12,770 nt of DNA from Syntrophomonas sp. Its GTDB lineage: Bacteria > Bacillota > Syntrophomonadia > Syntrophomonadales > Syntrophomonadaceae. The stretch lies in NCBI GenBank assembly GCA_028709355.1, contig JAQVXF010000014.1, forward strand, positions 1 through 12,770, written 5' to 3'. The position numbers and the translations under genes were made by a program. Positions 1 to 7,096 of this stretch are shown here, in pieces. Numbering within the stretch: the first letter of the stretch is position 1; every line of letters begins with the position of its first letter. The notes under the pieces were generated by a model that saw only the letters and a list, made by a program, of their open reading frames with translations, had not been told where the DNA came from and made no database searches.

Positions 1-365
1 CTTTGGATGGGGGCGGCGCCGCGGTAATGGGGCAGCAGCGAACCATGTACATTGATGCATCCCAATCGAGGCAGATCCAGGATCTCCGCGGGCAGAATCT
101 GTCCATAGGCTACCACTACCACCACATCAGGCTCCCAATTACGCAGTACATCCAGGGATTCGCTGTCTCTTATGGAGTTCGGTTGGAAAATCTCCAGCCG
201 ATGTTTGAGTACCAACTCCTTGACCGGCGAGAAGGTTACCTTTCTGCCCCTACCGCGGGGACGATCGGGTTGAGTGACCACACCGATGATTTTGTATTGG
301 TGTTCGATCAGTCTGGCCAGCGAGGGTACGGCAAAATCGGAGGTGCCCATAAATACTACCTTCAA
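1..365 (-). CDS. fmt: Methionyl-tRNA formyltransferase, N-terminal part (cut by window edge)
   Basis: Fmt transfers a formyl group from 10-formyltetrahydrofolate to Met-tRNA(fMet) in the cytoplasm for translation initiation. The 121 visible residues are the N-terminal half of the catalytic domain. They start MKVVFMGTSDFAVPSL, as the family does, and run to the NVHGSLLPHYRGAAPIQ block, which carries the catalytic Asn and His of the family (Asn106 and His108 in E. coli numbering). The rest of the domain, including the catalytic Asp, and the C-terminal tRNA-binding domain lie beyond the left edge. The start is TTG at 365-363, preceded on the minus strand by a GGGGGAGGGG ribosome binding site about 5 bases upstream; no better in-frame ATG precedes the conserved MKVVFMG. 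It lies 21 bases after def, the usual def-fmt pair. Identification is very secure. Confidence 0.97.
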   Translation of the reverse strand, partial: MKVVFMGTSDFAVPSLARLIEHQYKIIGVVTQPDRPRGRGRKVTFSPVKELVLKHRLEIFQPNSIRDSESLDVLRNWEPDVVVVVAYGQILPAEILDLPRLGCINVHGSLLPHYRGAAPIQ

Positions 366-386
366 TAAAATCCCCTCCCCCAGTTT

Positions 387-845
387 CTATAATTCATCAA
401 CCCTCACTTCGAATGCAATATCGGGAAACAGAATCCCATCCAGATGATCTATCTCATGTTGCAGTACCAGGGCTAATATACCCTCTGCCTCCAAATCGAT
501 GGTTTCCCCTTGCGAGTTAAGGCCGGTCACCTTTACTTTTCGAGCCCGTTTGCACCAGCCCACTTTGCCAGGTACACTTAGGCATCCCTCACTGCGGTTC
601 TGCTCCCCTTCCCGGGAGACAATCACGGGATTGATGATCTCCAGGTAGTTTTCCCCGGGATCGACCACGATCATTCGTTTCGACACCCCTATCTGGGGCG
701 CGGCCAGACCTATCCCATCCGCAGAGTACATCGTATCGCGCATATTTTCCAGTACTCTCAGCACTCCGGCGTTGATATTCTTGACTGGGGCTGACTTCTG
801 CCGCAGAACTGGATTGGGATCGGTAAGAATCTTATAGACAGACAT
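387..845 (-). CDS. def: Peptide deformylase
   Basis: Def removes the N-formyl group from nascent peptides, using a divalent metal (usually iron). The protein has 152 residues, a normal length. All three family motifs are present: GIGLAAPQIG at residues 44-53, EGCLS with metal ligand Cys88, and HEIDH with ligands His130 and His134 and catalytic Glu131. The ATG start follows an AAGGAGGG ribosome binding site about 6 bases upstream. It sits 49 bases after priA and 21 bases before fmt, so deformylase and formyltransferase are probably co-translated from one message. No unusual residues were seen. Confidence 0.97.
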   Translation of the reverse strand: MSVYKILTDPNPVLRQKSAPVKNINAGVLRVLENMRDTMYSADGIGLAAPQIGVSKRMIVVDPGENYLEIINPVIVSREGEQNRSEGCLSVPGKVGWCKRARKVKVTGLNSQGETIDLEAEGILALVLQHEIDHLDGILFPDIAFEVRVDEL

Positions 846-894
846 TTCTGCCCTCCTTAATAGTGTGCTCCCATAAATAAAGTCTCCATTAAAC

Positions 895-3285
895 CTACAT
901 TGAACTAATCGGATCGAAATCTAGGTCTATTCTAACATTTTTGGGGGAGGGTCTGGCTAAAATATAAGCGGCCACGCTCCTCAGTAATCCTGGGGCGGCA
1001 CATTTGACCATCAATTGGTAGCGAAACCGGTTTCTGATCTTATTGAGCGGGCAGCTAGCTGGACCCAGCAGAATGATTTCGGTTTCGCTGGCATCGATAA
1101 GCTCCTCTATAAATTGAGCCGTCGTCTGGCTGGCAGCTTGCACGGCATGCTCTTCTTCCCCGCTGAACACCAATCGCAGCAGGCGGGTGAAGGGGGGGTA
1201 ATCCAGGCGGCGCCGCAGATCTACTTCGTACTGATAAAAGCTAAGATAATCCTGGTCAGCCGCCATCTTGATTATGGGGTGATCGGGATTGAAGGTCTGG
1301 ATGATCACCTCGCCCCGGGCCTTGCTCCGGCCAGCTCGACCGGCTGCCTGTACCAGCAGTTGAAAACACCTTTCCCCAGCCCGGAAATCAGGCAGGTTCA
1401 GCATCGCATCAGCATCGATAATGCCGACCAGAGAGACCGCCGGGAAATCCAACCCTTTGGCGACCATCTGGGTTCCTACCAATATATCGATTTGGCCACT
1501 TTTCATCCCATCCAGGATGGACTTCTGCATGCCCTTACGGCGACTGCTGTCGATGTCCAGCCGGGCTACCACCGCCAAAGGGAAAAGAGAACGGATATGT
1601 TCCTCTACCCGCTGGGTGCCGGCCCCCATTAGCTGGAGGTGAGTGCTTCCGCAAGCCCTGCATTGCGATTCCACCGGCAGGTGAAGATTGCAATAATGGC
1701 AGACGTTCGCCTCGACATCTATGTGGTAGGTCATCCCCACCGAGCAGGAAGGACACGAGGCAATATTACCACATTCCCAGCATACAGTCATGGGTGAATA
1801 TCCTCGTCGGTTGATAAAGAGGATGACCTGCTCGCCCCGGTTCAGGTTTTCATCGATCTTATCCCGCAGCCGAGGTGTGATTAAACCACGCGAATCGTTT
1901 TGGAAGGCGGTCTTAAGGTCCTCGATATAGACCTCCGGCATCTGCCCGCCCCCGATCCGGCCCAGGAGCGGCAGCAATTGAACAGTCCCCGTATAGGCAG
2001 CATGGAAGGTCTCGATACTGGGTGTGGCACTGCCCAAAACCAGTACTGCCGACTCCTGCTGGGCTCTGTAACGAGCCACCTCTCGGGTATGATAACGGGG
2101 AAGCTCTTCTTGTTTATAGCTGCCCTCTTGCTCCTCGTCCATGATTATAAGACCCAGGCGGGGCAAAGGTGCGAAAACAGCCGATCTGGCCCCCAGAACC
2201 ACCCGGGCCTGTCCGTTCTTGATGCGGAGCCATTCCTCATAGCGCTCTCCGGCCGACAGGCCGCTGTGCAGCACGGCCAGGTCACCGAGGCGGGCGGCAA
2301 ATACCTCCACCAGTTGGCGGGTGAGGGCGATTTCCGGTACCAATACCAAGACGCCTTTGCCCTGCTGGAGCGCAGTGCGGGCGGCTTGCACATATACTTC
2401 GGTTTTACCGCTGCCAGTAACCCCGAAGAGCAGGAATTCAATGGAGCTTCCGCTATGCAAGGCCTCCCGGAGCCGAGCGGCAACCAATTGCTGATCCTCG
2501 GAAAGTATCATTTCCCCCGCTTGGGGCCGGGGCGGTTCGGCCTGGATTTTGAGGTAACCTTTGCTCAGCAAGGCTTGCAGGCTGGCTGGTGAGATCCCCA
2601 AACGGCTTAGGTCTTCATCTAGTTGATCGCTGGACCGCAGCAATTCCATTATCGCTGCCTGGCGTGGGGCTCTGCGCTGCAGATGAACCAAATCGGTTTG
2701 GAAATCGAAATCCCCCAGTAAATAAGTGTGGGGCTGCCGGGGGCGCCGACCCAGTTGATAGGTGCCAACGGCCATAATATATCCGGACTCGACCAAATCC
2801 AGGAGCTCCGCCTGGCTAACATACTGTAAAGCCTGGCGGTGACTGATTTCCCCCGCTTCCCAGAGCCGGGCCAGGAGCTGGGTGTTAAGAACAACTCCCT
2901 GTTGGAGGAGTTGTTCGTTTTCCAACTCATCGATGGCGGCCATATAAACCGTTCCCTTTTTGATCCGCAGGATTTTGGGCACCATCAGGCTGAGAGCAGT
3001 AGCGATCGGGCAGAGATATGTTTCCGCCATCCAGCGGGCCAGATCCAGCAGGGCGATATCGAATACAGTTTCGGTATCCAGCACCTTTAGGATCGGTTTA
3101 AGATCTGCTCCCCCGGCAACCTGTTGTTCGGCTACAACAAAGCCTTCTTCGCGACGACCGCCGAAATTGACCAGTACGCGCTTGCCGAACAACACCTCTG
3201 CCTCATACTGCGCCGGTACCATATAGGTGAAGGTGGTATTTAATTTAGTGGTAGGAAGATTGATTATCAATTCCACCGTTTTCAC
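895..3285 (-). CDS. priA: Primosomal protein N' (replication restart helicase PriA)
   Basis: PriA is a 3'-to-5' superfamily 2 helicase that recognises stalled forks and reloads the replicative helicase. The 796 residues run in the family order. The N-terminal DNA-binding part starts with VELIINLP. Walker A is GVTGSGKT at 288-295. Motif II is at 383-386. A zinc-binding insert has all eight cysteines (502, 505, 511, 514, 529, 532, 542, 545). Motif V is GTQMVAKGLDFP at 604-615 and motif VI is QAAGRAGR at 646-653. Motif II reads DEEQ where I know DEEH as usual for PriA; the following GSYKQEE and PRYH are normal. The start is GTG with a GGCGGTGA ribosome binding site 4 bases upstream. A 265-base gap separates it from metK, so it may have its own promoter; def follows after 49 bases. 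Confidence 0.96.
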   Translation of the reverse strand: MKTVELIINLPTTKLNTTFTYMVPAQYEAEVLFGKRVLVNFGGRREEGFVVAEQQVAGGADLKPILKVLDTETVFDIALLDLARWMAETYLCPIATALSLMVPKILRIKKGTVYMAAIDELENEQLLQQGVVLNTQLLARLWEAGEISHRQALQYVSQAELLDLVESGYIMAVGTYQLGRRPRQPHTYLLGDFDFQTDLVHLQRRAPRQAAIMELLRSSDQLDEDLSRLGISPASLQALLSKGYLKIQAEPPRPQAGEMILSEDQQLVAARLREALHSGSSIEFLLFGVTGSGKTEVYVQAARTALQQGKGVLVLVPEIALTRQLVEVFAARLGDLAVLHSGLSAGERYEEWLRIKNGQARVVLGARSAVFAPLPRLGLIIMDEEQEGSYKQEELPRYHTREVARYRAQQESAVLVLGSATPSIETFHAAYTGTVQLLPLLGRIGGGQMPEVYIEDLKTAFQNDSRGLITPRLRDKIDENLNRGEQVILFINRRGYSPMTVCWECGNIASCPSCSVGMTYHIDVEANVCHYCNLHLPVESQCRACGSTHLQLMGAGTQRVEEHIRSLFPLAVVARLDIDSSRRKGMQKSILDGMKSGQIDILVGTQMVAKGLDFPAVSLVGIIDADAMLNLPDFRAGERCFQLLVQAAGRAGRSKARGEVIIQTFNPDHPIIKMAADQDYLSFYQYEVDLRRRLDYPPFTRLLRLVFSGEEEHAVQAASQTTAQFIEELIDASETEIILLGPASCPLNKIRNRFRYQLMVKCAAPGLLRSVAAYILARPSPKNVRIDLDFDPISSM

Positions 3286-3326
3286 TGCGTCACCGCCTGC
3301 AGCTGAAATTAAGTCCTAGCTTCATA

Positions 3327-3332
3327 ATTATA
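3327..3332 (-). promoter_or_regulatory. Candidate -10 box for priA-def-fmt
   Basis: A perfect TATAAT lies on the minus strand about 41 bases before the priA start codon. No convincing -35 hexamer is found at 16 to 18 bases (CTATCC at 17), and there is no TGn extension. It is the best promoter-like element in the gap, but it is weak evidence on its own. Confidence 0.3.
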
Positions 3333-3379
3333 TGGGCCGACAGGGTCCTGGATAGGCTCCAGAATTGACATAATTACGG

Positions 3380-3536
3380 AAAAACAAACAGACCGAGCAA
3401 AGCAGCGAAAGAGCCAGGCTATGGGAATGAACCCGGAGAACATCGATTGGGTGGGCATCACCAATAATCACAGCTATTTGCATTTTTGACGGTCTGAAGG
3501 CGGGAACCCCGCCCTTAGATTTTCGCTCGGGTCTAT
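3380..3536 (-). other. Possible structured RNA element in the metK-priA gap
   Basis: This non-coding stretch begins 15 bases after the metK stop. On the minus strand, 3536-3522 can pair with 3401-3388 as a 14-pair stem with two G-U pairs and one bulged C. The 3' strand of that stem is followed at once by the U-rich TTGTTTTT (3387-3380). Inside it lie a strong GC hairpin (3493-3519) and a second hairpin with arms GGTG and CACC extended by ATT and AAT. Together they could form a closed structure of about 150 bases ending like a terminator: a small RNA, a long terminator after metK, or a priA leader element. It does not match any RNA class I recognise by eye. A pairing of this quality could arise by chance in a gap this size, so the call is tentative. 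Confidence 0.3.
3493..3523. terminator. GC-rich hairpin downstream of metK, possible weak terminator
   Basis: GGCGGG and CCCGCC form a perfect 6-pair stem around a 3-base loop. On the minus strand the stem extends to 11 pairs (one of them G-U) with one mismatch. The minus-strand side is followed by CCGTCAAAAATG, with no U-tract, so it is not a classical terminator for metK. On the plus strand the hairpin is followed by TTTT (3520-3523), which could stop antisense transcription weakly. It might instead be part of the larger fold around it. Confidence 0.4.
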
Positions 3537-3550
3537 CGCAGCCCGGTGTC

Positions 3551-4741
3551 CTAGAGATTGGACGAGGCTTTGATGGCCTCCACTTTGTCCAGCCATTCCC
3601 AGGTGAAGTCGGGGTCTTTACGGCCGAAATGGCCATAAGCCGCCGTCTTCCGGTAAATAGGCCGGCGCAGGTCGAGGTTTTTGATTATGGCCGCCGGCCG
3701 CAGATCAAAGTGAGTCTCGATCAAATGCTGAATTTCTTGGTCGGGAAGGTTTCCAGTACCAAAGGTCTCGATGGAAATGGATACCGGATGGGCCACTCCG
3801 ATGGCATAAGCGAGCTGGATCTCGAGCCGGTCTGCCACTCCCGCTGCTACTAGATTTTTTGCCACGTGACGGGCGGCATAGGCGGCAGAACGATCGACCT
3901 TGGTGGGATCCTTGCCGGAAAATGCCCCACCCCCATGACGAGCCATTCCCCCGTAGGTATCGACTATTATCTTGCGGCCAGTCAATCCACAATCCCCCTG
4001 GGGACCGCCGATAACGAACCGCCCAGTGGGATTGATGAAGTATTTGCTGGAATCATCCAGCATTGCCGCTGGAATCACGAATTTGACCACTTTCTCGATC
4101 AGGTCTTTTTCTATGGTTGCGTGGTCCACTTCAGGATGATGTTGGGCCGATATCACTACCGTATCTACTCGGATCGGCTTACCATCCACATACTCGACGG
4201 TGACTTGGGATTTTCCATCCGGCCGCAAGTAATCCAGAATCCCTGATTTGCGGACTTCGGTCAATCTCTGCGCCAGCTTATTGGCCAGATAGGCAGGCAT
4301 GGGCATGTAGTCCTCGGTTTCATTGGTGGCGTAACCGAACATCATCCCCTGGTCACCCGCTCCGATCAGTTCCAGCTCATCATCACTCATATCGCCCAGT
4401 TTGACCTCCAACGCCTGGTTGACTCCCATAGCGATGTCAGTGGACTGTTCATCAATGGCCGTAAGAACTGCACAAGTTTCGCAGTCGAAACCGAATTTGG
4501 CTCTGGTATAGCCGATGTCGCACACCACGCTGCGCACCAACCGGGGGATGTCGACGTAACAGCTAGTGGTGATCTCGCCGGAAACCAGCACCAGGCCAGT
4601 GGTAACCAGGGTCTCAGCCGCTACCCGGGCAAATGGGTCTTCAGCCAACATGGCATCCAGGATGGCATCTGAGATCTGGTCAGCCATCTTGTCCGGATGT
4701 CCTTCGGTAACCGATTCCGATGTAAAAAGTTTGGTGGACAA
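3551..4741 (-). CDS. metK: S-adenosylmethionine synthetase
   Basis: MetK makes S-adenosylmethionine from methionine and ATP, with release of phosphate and diphosphate, in the cytoplasm as a tetramer. The protein has 396 residues, the full family length. Motifs are complete: FTSESVTEGHPDK at 6-18 with the active-site His, the GAGDQGMMFGYATNE signature at 127-141, and the P-loop-like GGGAFSGKD at 270-278. The start is TTG at 4741-4739. An upstream ATG inside the spacer is out of frame, and the TTG leads straight into the conserved STKLFTSES. It follows coaBC by 22 bases and is the last gene before the 265-base gap, so the first transcription unit may partly end here. I see no S-adenosylmethionine riboswitch ahead of it; there is no room for one. 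Confidence 0.98.
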   Translation of the reverse strand: MSTKLFTSESVTEGHPDKMADQISDAILDAMLAEDPFARVAAETLVTTGLVLVSGEITTSCYVDIPRLVRSVVCDIGYTRAKFGFDCETCAVLTAIDEQSTDIAMGVNQALEVKLGDMSDDELELIGAGDQGMMFGYATNETEDYMPMPAYLANKLAQRLTEVRKSGILDYLRPDGKSQVTVEYVDGKPIRVDTVVISAQHHPEVDHATIEKDLIEKVVKFVIPAAMLDDSSKYFINPTGRFVIGGPQGDCGLTGRKIIVDTYGGMARHGGGAFSGKDPTKVDRSAAYAARHVAKNLVAAGVADRLEIQLAYAIGVAHPVSISIETFGTGNLPDQEIQHLIETHFDLRPAAIIKNLDLRRPIYRKTAAYGHFGRKDPDFTWEWLDKVEAIKASSNL

Positions 4742-4748
4742 TGATCCA

Positions 4749-4756
4749 TCTCCTTT
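4749..4756 (-). promoter_or_regulatory. Ribosome binding site that sets the metK TTG start
   Basis: AAAGGAGA on the minus strand, with its GGAG core 8 bases before the TTG codon. It decides for TTG against the nearer ATG, which overlaps the site and is out of frame. Confidence 0.8.
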
Positions 4757-4763
4757 CCTGAGG

Positions 4764-5960
4764 TTACAGTAGTTCGACCACCCGATCCCAAATAGCTTGG
4801 GCTACACTTTCCTTGCTGGTCTTGGGCAGGTGTCTGATGTCGGCGGCATTTCTAATGATGGTGCATATATTAGTATCGCAGGCGAAACCCGCTCCTTCCA
4901 TGGTTACGTCGTTGGCAACTATTAGATCCAGTTTTTTAGCGGCCAGTTTACTGAGCGCATTCTCTAAAACATTTTCGGTTTCAGCCGCAAAACCGACCAT
5001 TATGCAGCCCGGTTCCTTGCTTTTACTCAACTCCTTGAGTATGTCAGGATTCTGAACCAATTCCAGGGTGACCCGTCCGCTGCCGTCATCAGCTTTTTTG
5101 ATCTTCTGCTCTGCGGCAACGGCTGCTCTGAAGTCGCCTACGGCAGCTGCTCCGATGATTACATCGCAGCCGGGCTGCTGAGCCAACATAGCCGCACACA
5201 TTTCGCGGGCGCTGCGCACCGGGATGAACTGCACCCCGGGGGGGACCGGCAACTGGGTGGAACCACTGACCAGAATTACTTCAGCCCCGCGTCCAATCGC
5301 TTCCCGGGCCAAGGCGTAGCCCATCTTGCCGGTGCTGCGATTAGTGATGTAACGCACCGGATCGATGTCCTCGCAGGTGGAACCGGCATTGACCATAATT
5401 TTTTTGCCGGCCAGGTCCTGTGGGGGGGCCATCAGGGCCAGTATCTGTGTTAATATGTCATCCACCTCTGGCAGGCGTCCTTTTCCCGAGACTCCGCAGG
5501 CTAACAGCCCGCTGTCGGGATCCATAAAGTGATAACCCAGCCTCTGCAGGGTCAGGATATTGTTCTGCACTACAGGATTTTCAAACATATTGGTGTTCAT
5601 CGAAGGGACCACCAGGACCGGAGCAGTATTGGCCAGCACCACCGTGGAAAGCAGGTCATCCGCCAACCCATGCGCCATCTTGGCTATGAAGTTGGCGGTG
5701 GCCGGTGCTATCACCAGCAGGTCCAATTGTTCGGCGATCCCGACGTGTTGGACTTTCCATTCCAGGGTCTCGGTCCACAGATCGCTGATCACCTCTCGCC
5801 CCGATAAGGTCCGGAGGGTCAGAGGAGGGATGAACCGGGTAGCCGCATCAGTCATCATCACGATGACCTCAAACTCTTTCTTCCTGAGTTTACTTACCAG
5901 CTCGGCGATCTTATAGGCGGCTATGCCGCCGCAAATCCCGATGCCGATCGTCTTTGCCAT
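4764..5960 (-). CDS. coaBC: Bifunctional phosphopantothenoylcysteine decarboxylase / phosphopantothenate-cysteine ligase
   Basis: CoaBC joins cysteine to 4'-phosphopantothenate (CoaB) and decarboxylates the product to 4'-phosphopantetheine (CoaC, an FMN enzyme) in coenzyme A synthesis. From the chosen start it has 398 residues. The N-terminal CoaC half shows GICGGIAAYK near the start, catalytic His72 in VQHVGIAEQ, APATANF at 85-91, PSMNTNM at 119-125 and the ACGVSGKGRLPE lid with Cys155. The C-terminal CoaB half shows IDPVRYITNRSTGKMG, IKK at 287-289, NPDIL at 304-308 and GFAAET at 323-328. Two ATGs compete. The outer one (5969) sits directly on its GAGAGG with no spacing. The inner one (5960, MAKTIGIG) lies 8 bases from GAGAGGA and is preferred. 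Either way it begins within 6 to 15 bases of the rpoZ stop, suggesting translational coupling. Confidence 0.96.
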   Translation of the reverse strand: MAKTIGIGICGGIAAYKIAELVSKLRKKEFEVIVMMTDAATRFIPPLTLRTLSGREVISDLWTETLEWKVQHVGIAEQLDLLVIAPATANFIAKMAHGLADDLLSTVVLANTAPVLVVPSMNTNMFENPVVQNNILTLQRLGYHFMDPDSGLLACGVSGKGRLPEVDDILTQILALMAPPQDLAGKKIMVNAGSTCEDIDPVRYITNRSTGKMGYALAREAIGRGAEVILVSGSTQLPVPPGVQFIPVRSAREMCAAMLAQQPGCDVIIGAAAVGDFRAAVAAEQKIKKADDGSGRVTLELVQNPDILKELSKSKEPGCIMVGFAAETENVLENALSKLAAKKLDLIVANDVTMEGAGFACDTNICTIIRNAADIRHLPKTSKESVAQAIWDRVVELL

Positions 5961-5973
5961 CGCCCTCATCCTC

Positions 5974-6180
5974 TCACAGGTTGGACTTGGAATGGTTAAT
6001 GATAGTCACTTTCCCGCTGGCGATATCGTCCAGGGCCTCGGTGAGCATACCTGATAAGCGGTAACTCTCTTCATTCCGCTTGGTTTCCGACAGGGTGCGG
6101 GCTCTCTGAGCTGCGGCTACTACCACCGCGTATTTGCTCTGGCCTATCCTCATTAAATCTTTGGCAGAAGGTGGGATCAA
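5974..6180 (-). CDS. rpoZ: DNA-directed RNA polymerase omega subunit
   Basis: Omega helps the beta' subunit fold and join the core polymerase. The protein has 68 residues, typical for Bacillota. The family signature is clear: PSAKDLM, then SKYAVVVAAAQRAR at about 15-28, then the helix RNEESYRLSGMLTEALDDIASGKV. The start is TTG at 6180-6178, with GAGGAG 9 bases upstream; the gmk stop TGA overlaps this ribosome binding site, leaving a 13-base spacer. Its place between gmk and coaBC is the standard arrangement in many bacteria. No odd features. Confidence 0.95.
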   Translation of the reverse strand: MIPPSAKDLMRIGQSKYAVVVAAAQRARTLSETKRNEESYRLSGMLTEALDDIASGKVTIINHSKSNL

Positions 6181-6193
6181 GCGAAATCACTCC

Positions 6194-6772
6194 TCAATAG
6201 TATTTGACCCGGCAGCGTTCGGCTGTTATTATAGCTTGAACCTTATATATAGCCTCTTCTAACCGGTCATTGACAATCACATAGTCATAATACCGAGCCA
6301 TAGACATCTCAGCATGGCAGGCATCCAGGCGGTCCTGAATGCTCTGTTGAGAATCCAAGCCGCGGCCATGGATCCTCTCCACCAGGGCTTCCAGGCTGGG
6401 AGGTTGGATGAAAATGAAGACCCCTTGGGGCATCTTCTCTCTAACCTGCCGGGCTCCCTGGATATCGATCTCCAGTAAAACATCGTAACCACTGTGCAAA
6501 GTCTCAACCACTTCGCTCTTCAGGGTACCATACATTTGCGAGTAGACCCGCGCATATTCCAAGAACTCATTGTTCTTGATTCTTTCCTCAAAATCCATGG
6601 GACTGATAAAATAGTAATCTTGTCCATCAACTTCGCCGGGTCGCTGGGGGCGGGTGGTGGCCGAAACCGATAATCGGATATCCTCTACCTGACTCAGCAC
6701 TGCCTTGTGGATGCTGCCCTTCCCTACCCCGGAAGCTCCGGACATGACGAATAGAATTCCTTTGCTGGTCAT
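6194..6772 (-). CDS. gmk: Guanylate kinase
   Basis: Gmk phosphorylates GMP to GDP with ATP, a necessary step in GTP and dGTP supply. The protein has 192 residues. It carries the P-loop GASGVGKGS at 12-20 and the GMP-binding stretch SVSATTRPQRPGEVDGQDYY at about 35-54. The core continues with EFLEYARV, YGT and EIDIQGA, and the lid arginines follow further on. The ATG at 6772 is the first start after an in-frame TGA. Its AGGAAG ribosome binding site is rather far (about 13 bases), so initiation may be modest. It lies 23 bases after remA and 13 before rpoZ. In Bacillota the enzyme is a known target of (p)ppGpp; the sequence does not show whether this one is. Confidence 0.97.
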   Translation of the reverse strand: MTSKGILFVMSGASGVGKGSIHKAVLSQVEDIRLSVSATTRPQRPGEVDGQDYYFISPMDFEERIKNNEFLEYARVYSQMYGTLKSEVVETLHSGYDVLLEIDIQGARQVREKMPQGVFIFIQPPSLEALVERIHGRGLDSQQSIQDRLDACHAEMSMARYYDYVIVNDRLEEAIYKVQAIITAERCRVKYY

Positions 6773-6795
6773 CTGTCAAATCACGCTTCCTGCTA

Positions 6796-7059
6796 TTAAA
6801 TGTCGTCGCTCCCAGTATCCTTGGAGCTCAAGCGGTTGGCTACCGTCTCCGGTTGAACCGCCGATAAAATTACGTGAGCGCTGTCCACTACGATGACCGC
6901 CCTGGTCCGACGTCCATAAGTGGCATCGATCAGCACTCCCTTCTCTCGTGCTTCTTGAATAATCCGTTTGATCGGGGCCGATTCAGGGCTGACTATAGCG
7001 ACGATCCGATTGGCGGCAACAATGTTTCCAAAGCCTATGTTGACTAGCTTGATATCCAT
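6796..7059 (-). CDS. remA: Extracellular matrix/biofilm regulator RemA (DUF370 family)
   Basis: This 87-residue protein is a close match to B. subtilis RemA, a ring-forming DNA-binding activator of matrix and osmoprotection genes. Visible hallmarks are IKLVNIGFGN at the start, IVSPESAPIKRIIQEAR, the basic DATYGRRTRAV segment, and HVILSAVQPETVANRL. The reading frame is open up to a GTG at 7086, but that GTG is the end of a GAGGAGGTG box and so has no spacing. The ATG at 7059 follows GGGAGA by 4 bases and opens at the conserved family start, so it is preferred. It sits between yicC and gmk as in many Clostridia. What it regulates here cannot be read from the window. Confidence 0.93.
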   Translation of the reverse strand: MDIKLVNIGFGNIVAANRIVAIVSPESAPIKRIIQEAREKGVLIDATYGRRTRAVIVVDSAHVILSAVQPETVANRLSSKDTGSDDI

Positions 7060-7083
7060 ATGATCTCCCGGTTGGACCGGATA

Positions 7084-7092
7084 CACCTCCTC
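7084..7092 (-). promoter_or_regulatory. Strong Shine-Dalgarno box upstream of remA
   Basis: GAGGAGGTG on the minus strand, just after the yicC stop and about 24 bases before the preferred remA ATG. That is too far to serve the ATG directly, and it leaves no spacing for the GTG it contains. A second, better placed GGGAGA lies at 7069-7064. It may be a standby ribosome site. Confidence 0.5.
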
Positions 7093-7096
7093 GAAC

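Noticed and set aside
3..368. Plus-strand open frame of 121 codons at the left edge
   Set aside because: It is antisense to fmt, whose motifs are unmistakable.
1900..2592. Plus-strand open frame of 230 codons inside priA
   Set aside because: It is antisense to the PriA helicase core and has no motifs or ribosome site of its own.
3365..3370. Plus-strand TTGACA in the metK-priA gap as a promoter for an antisense RNA
   Set aside because: No -10 hexamer lies at 16 to 18 bases.
3477..3485. TTTGCATTT, identical to one arm of the metal operator
   Set aside because: It is a single half-site without its partner and not near a promoter; a 9-base match can easily be chance.
3328..3486. Minus-strand frame starting MQIAVIIGDAHPIDV inside the metK-priA gap
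   Set aside because: There is no ribosome site before its ATG and no recognisable domain. It overlaps the possible RNA structure.
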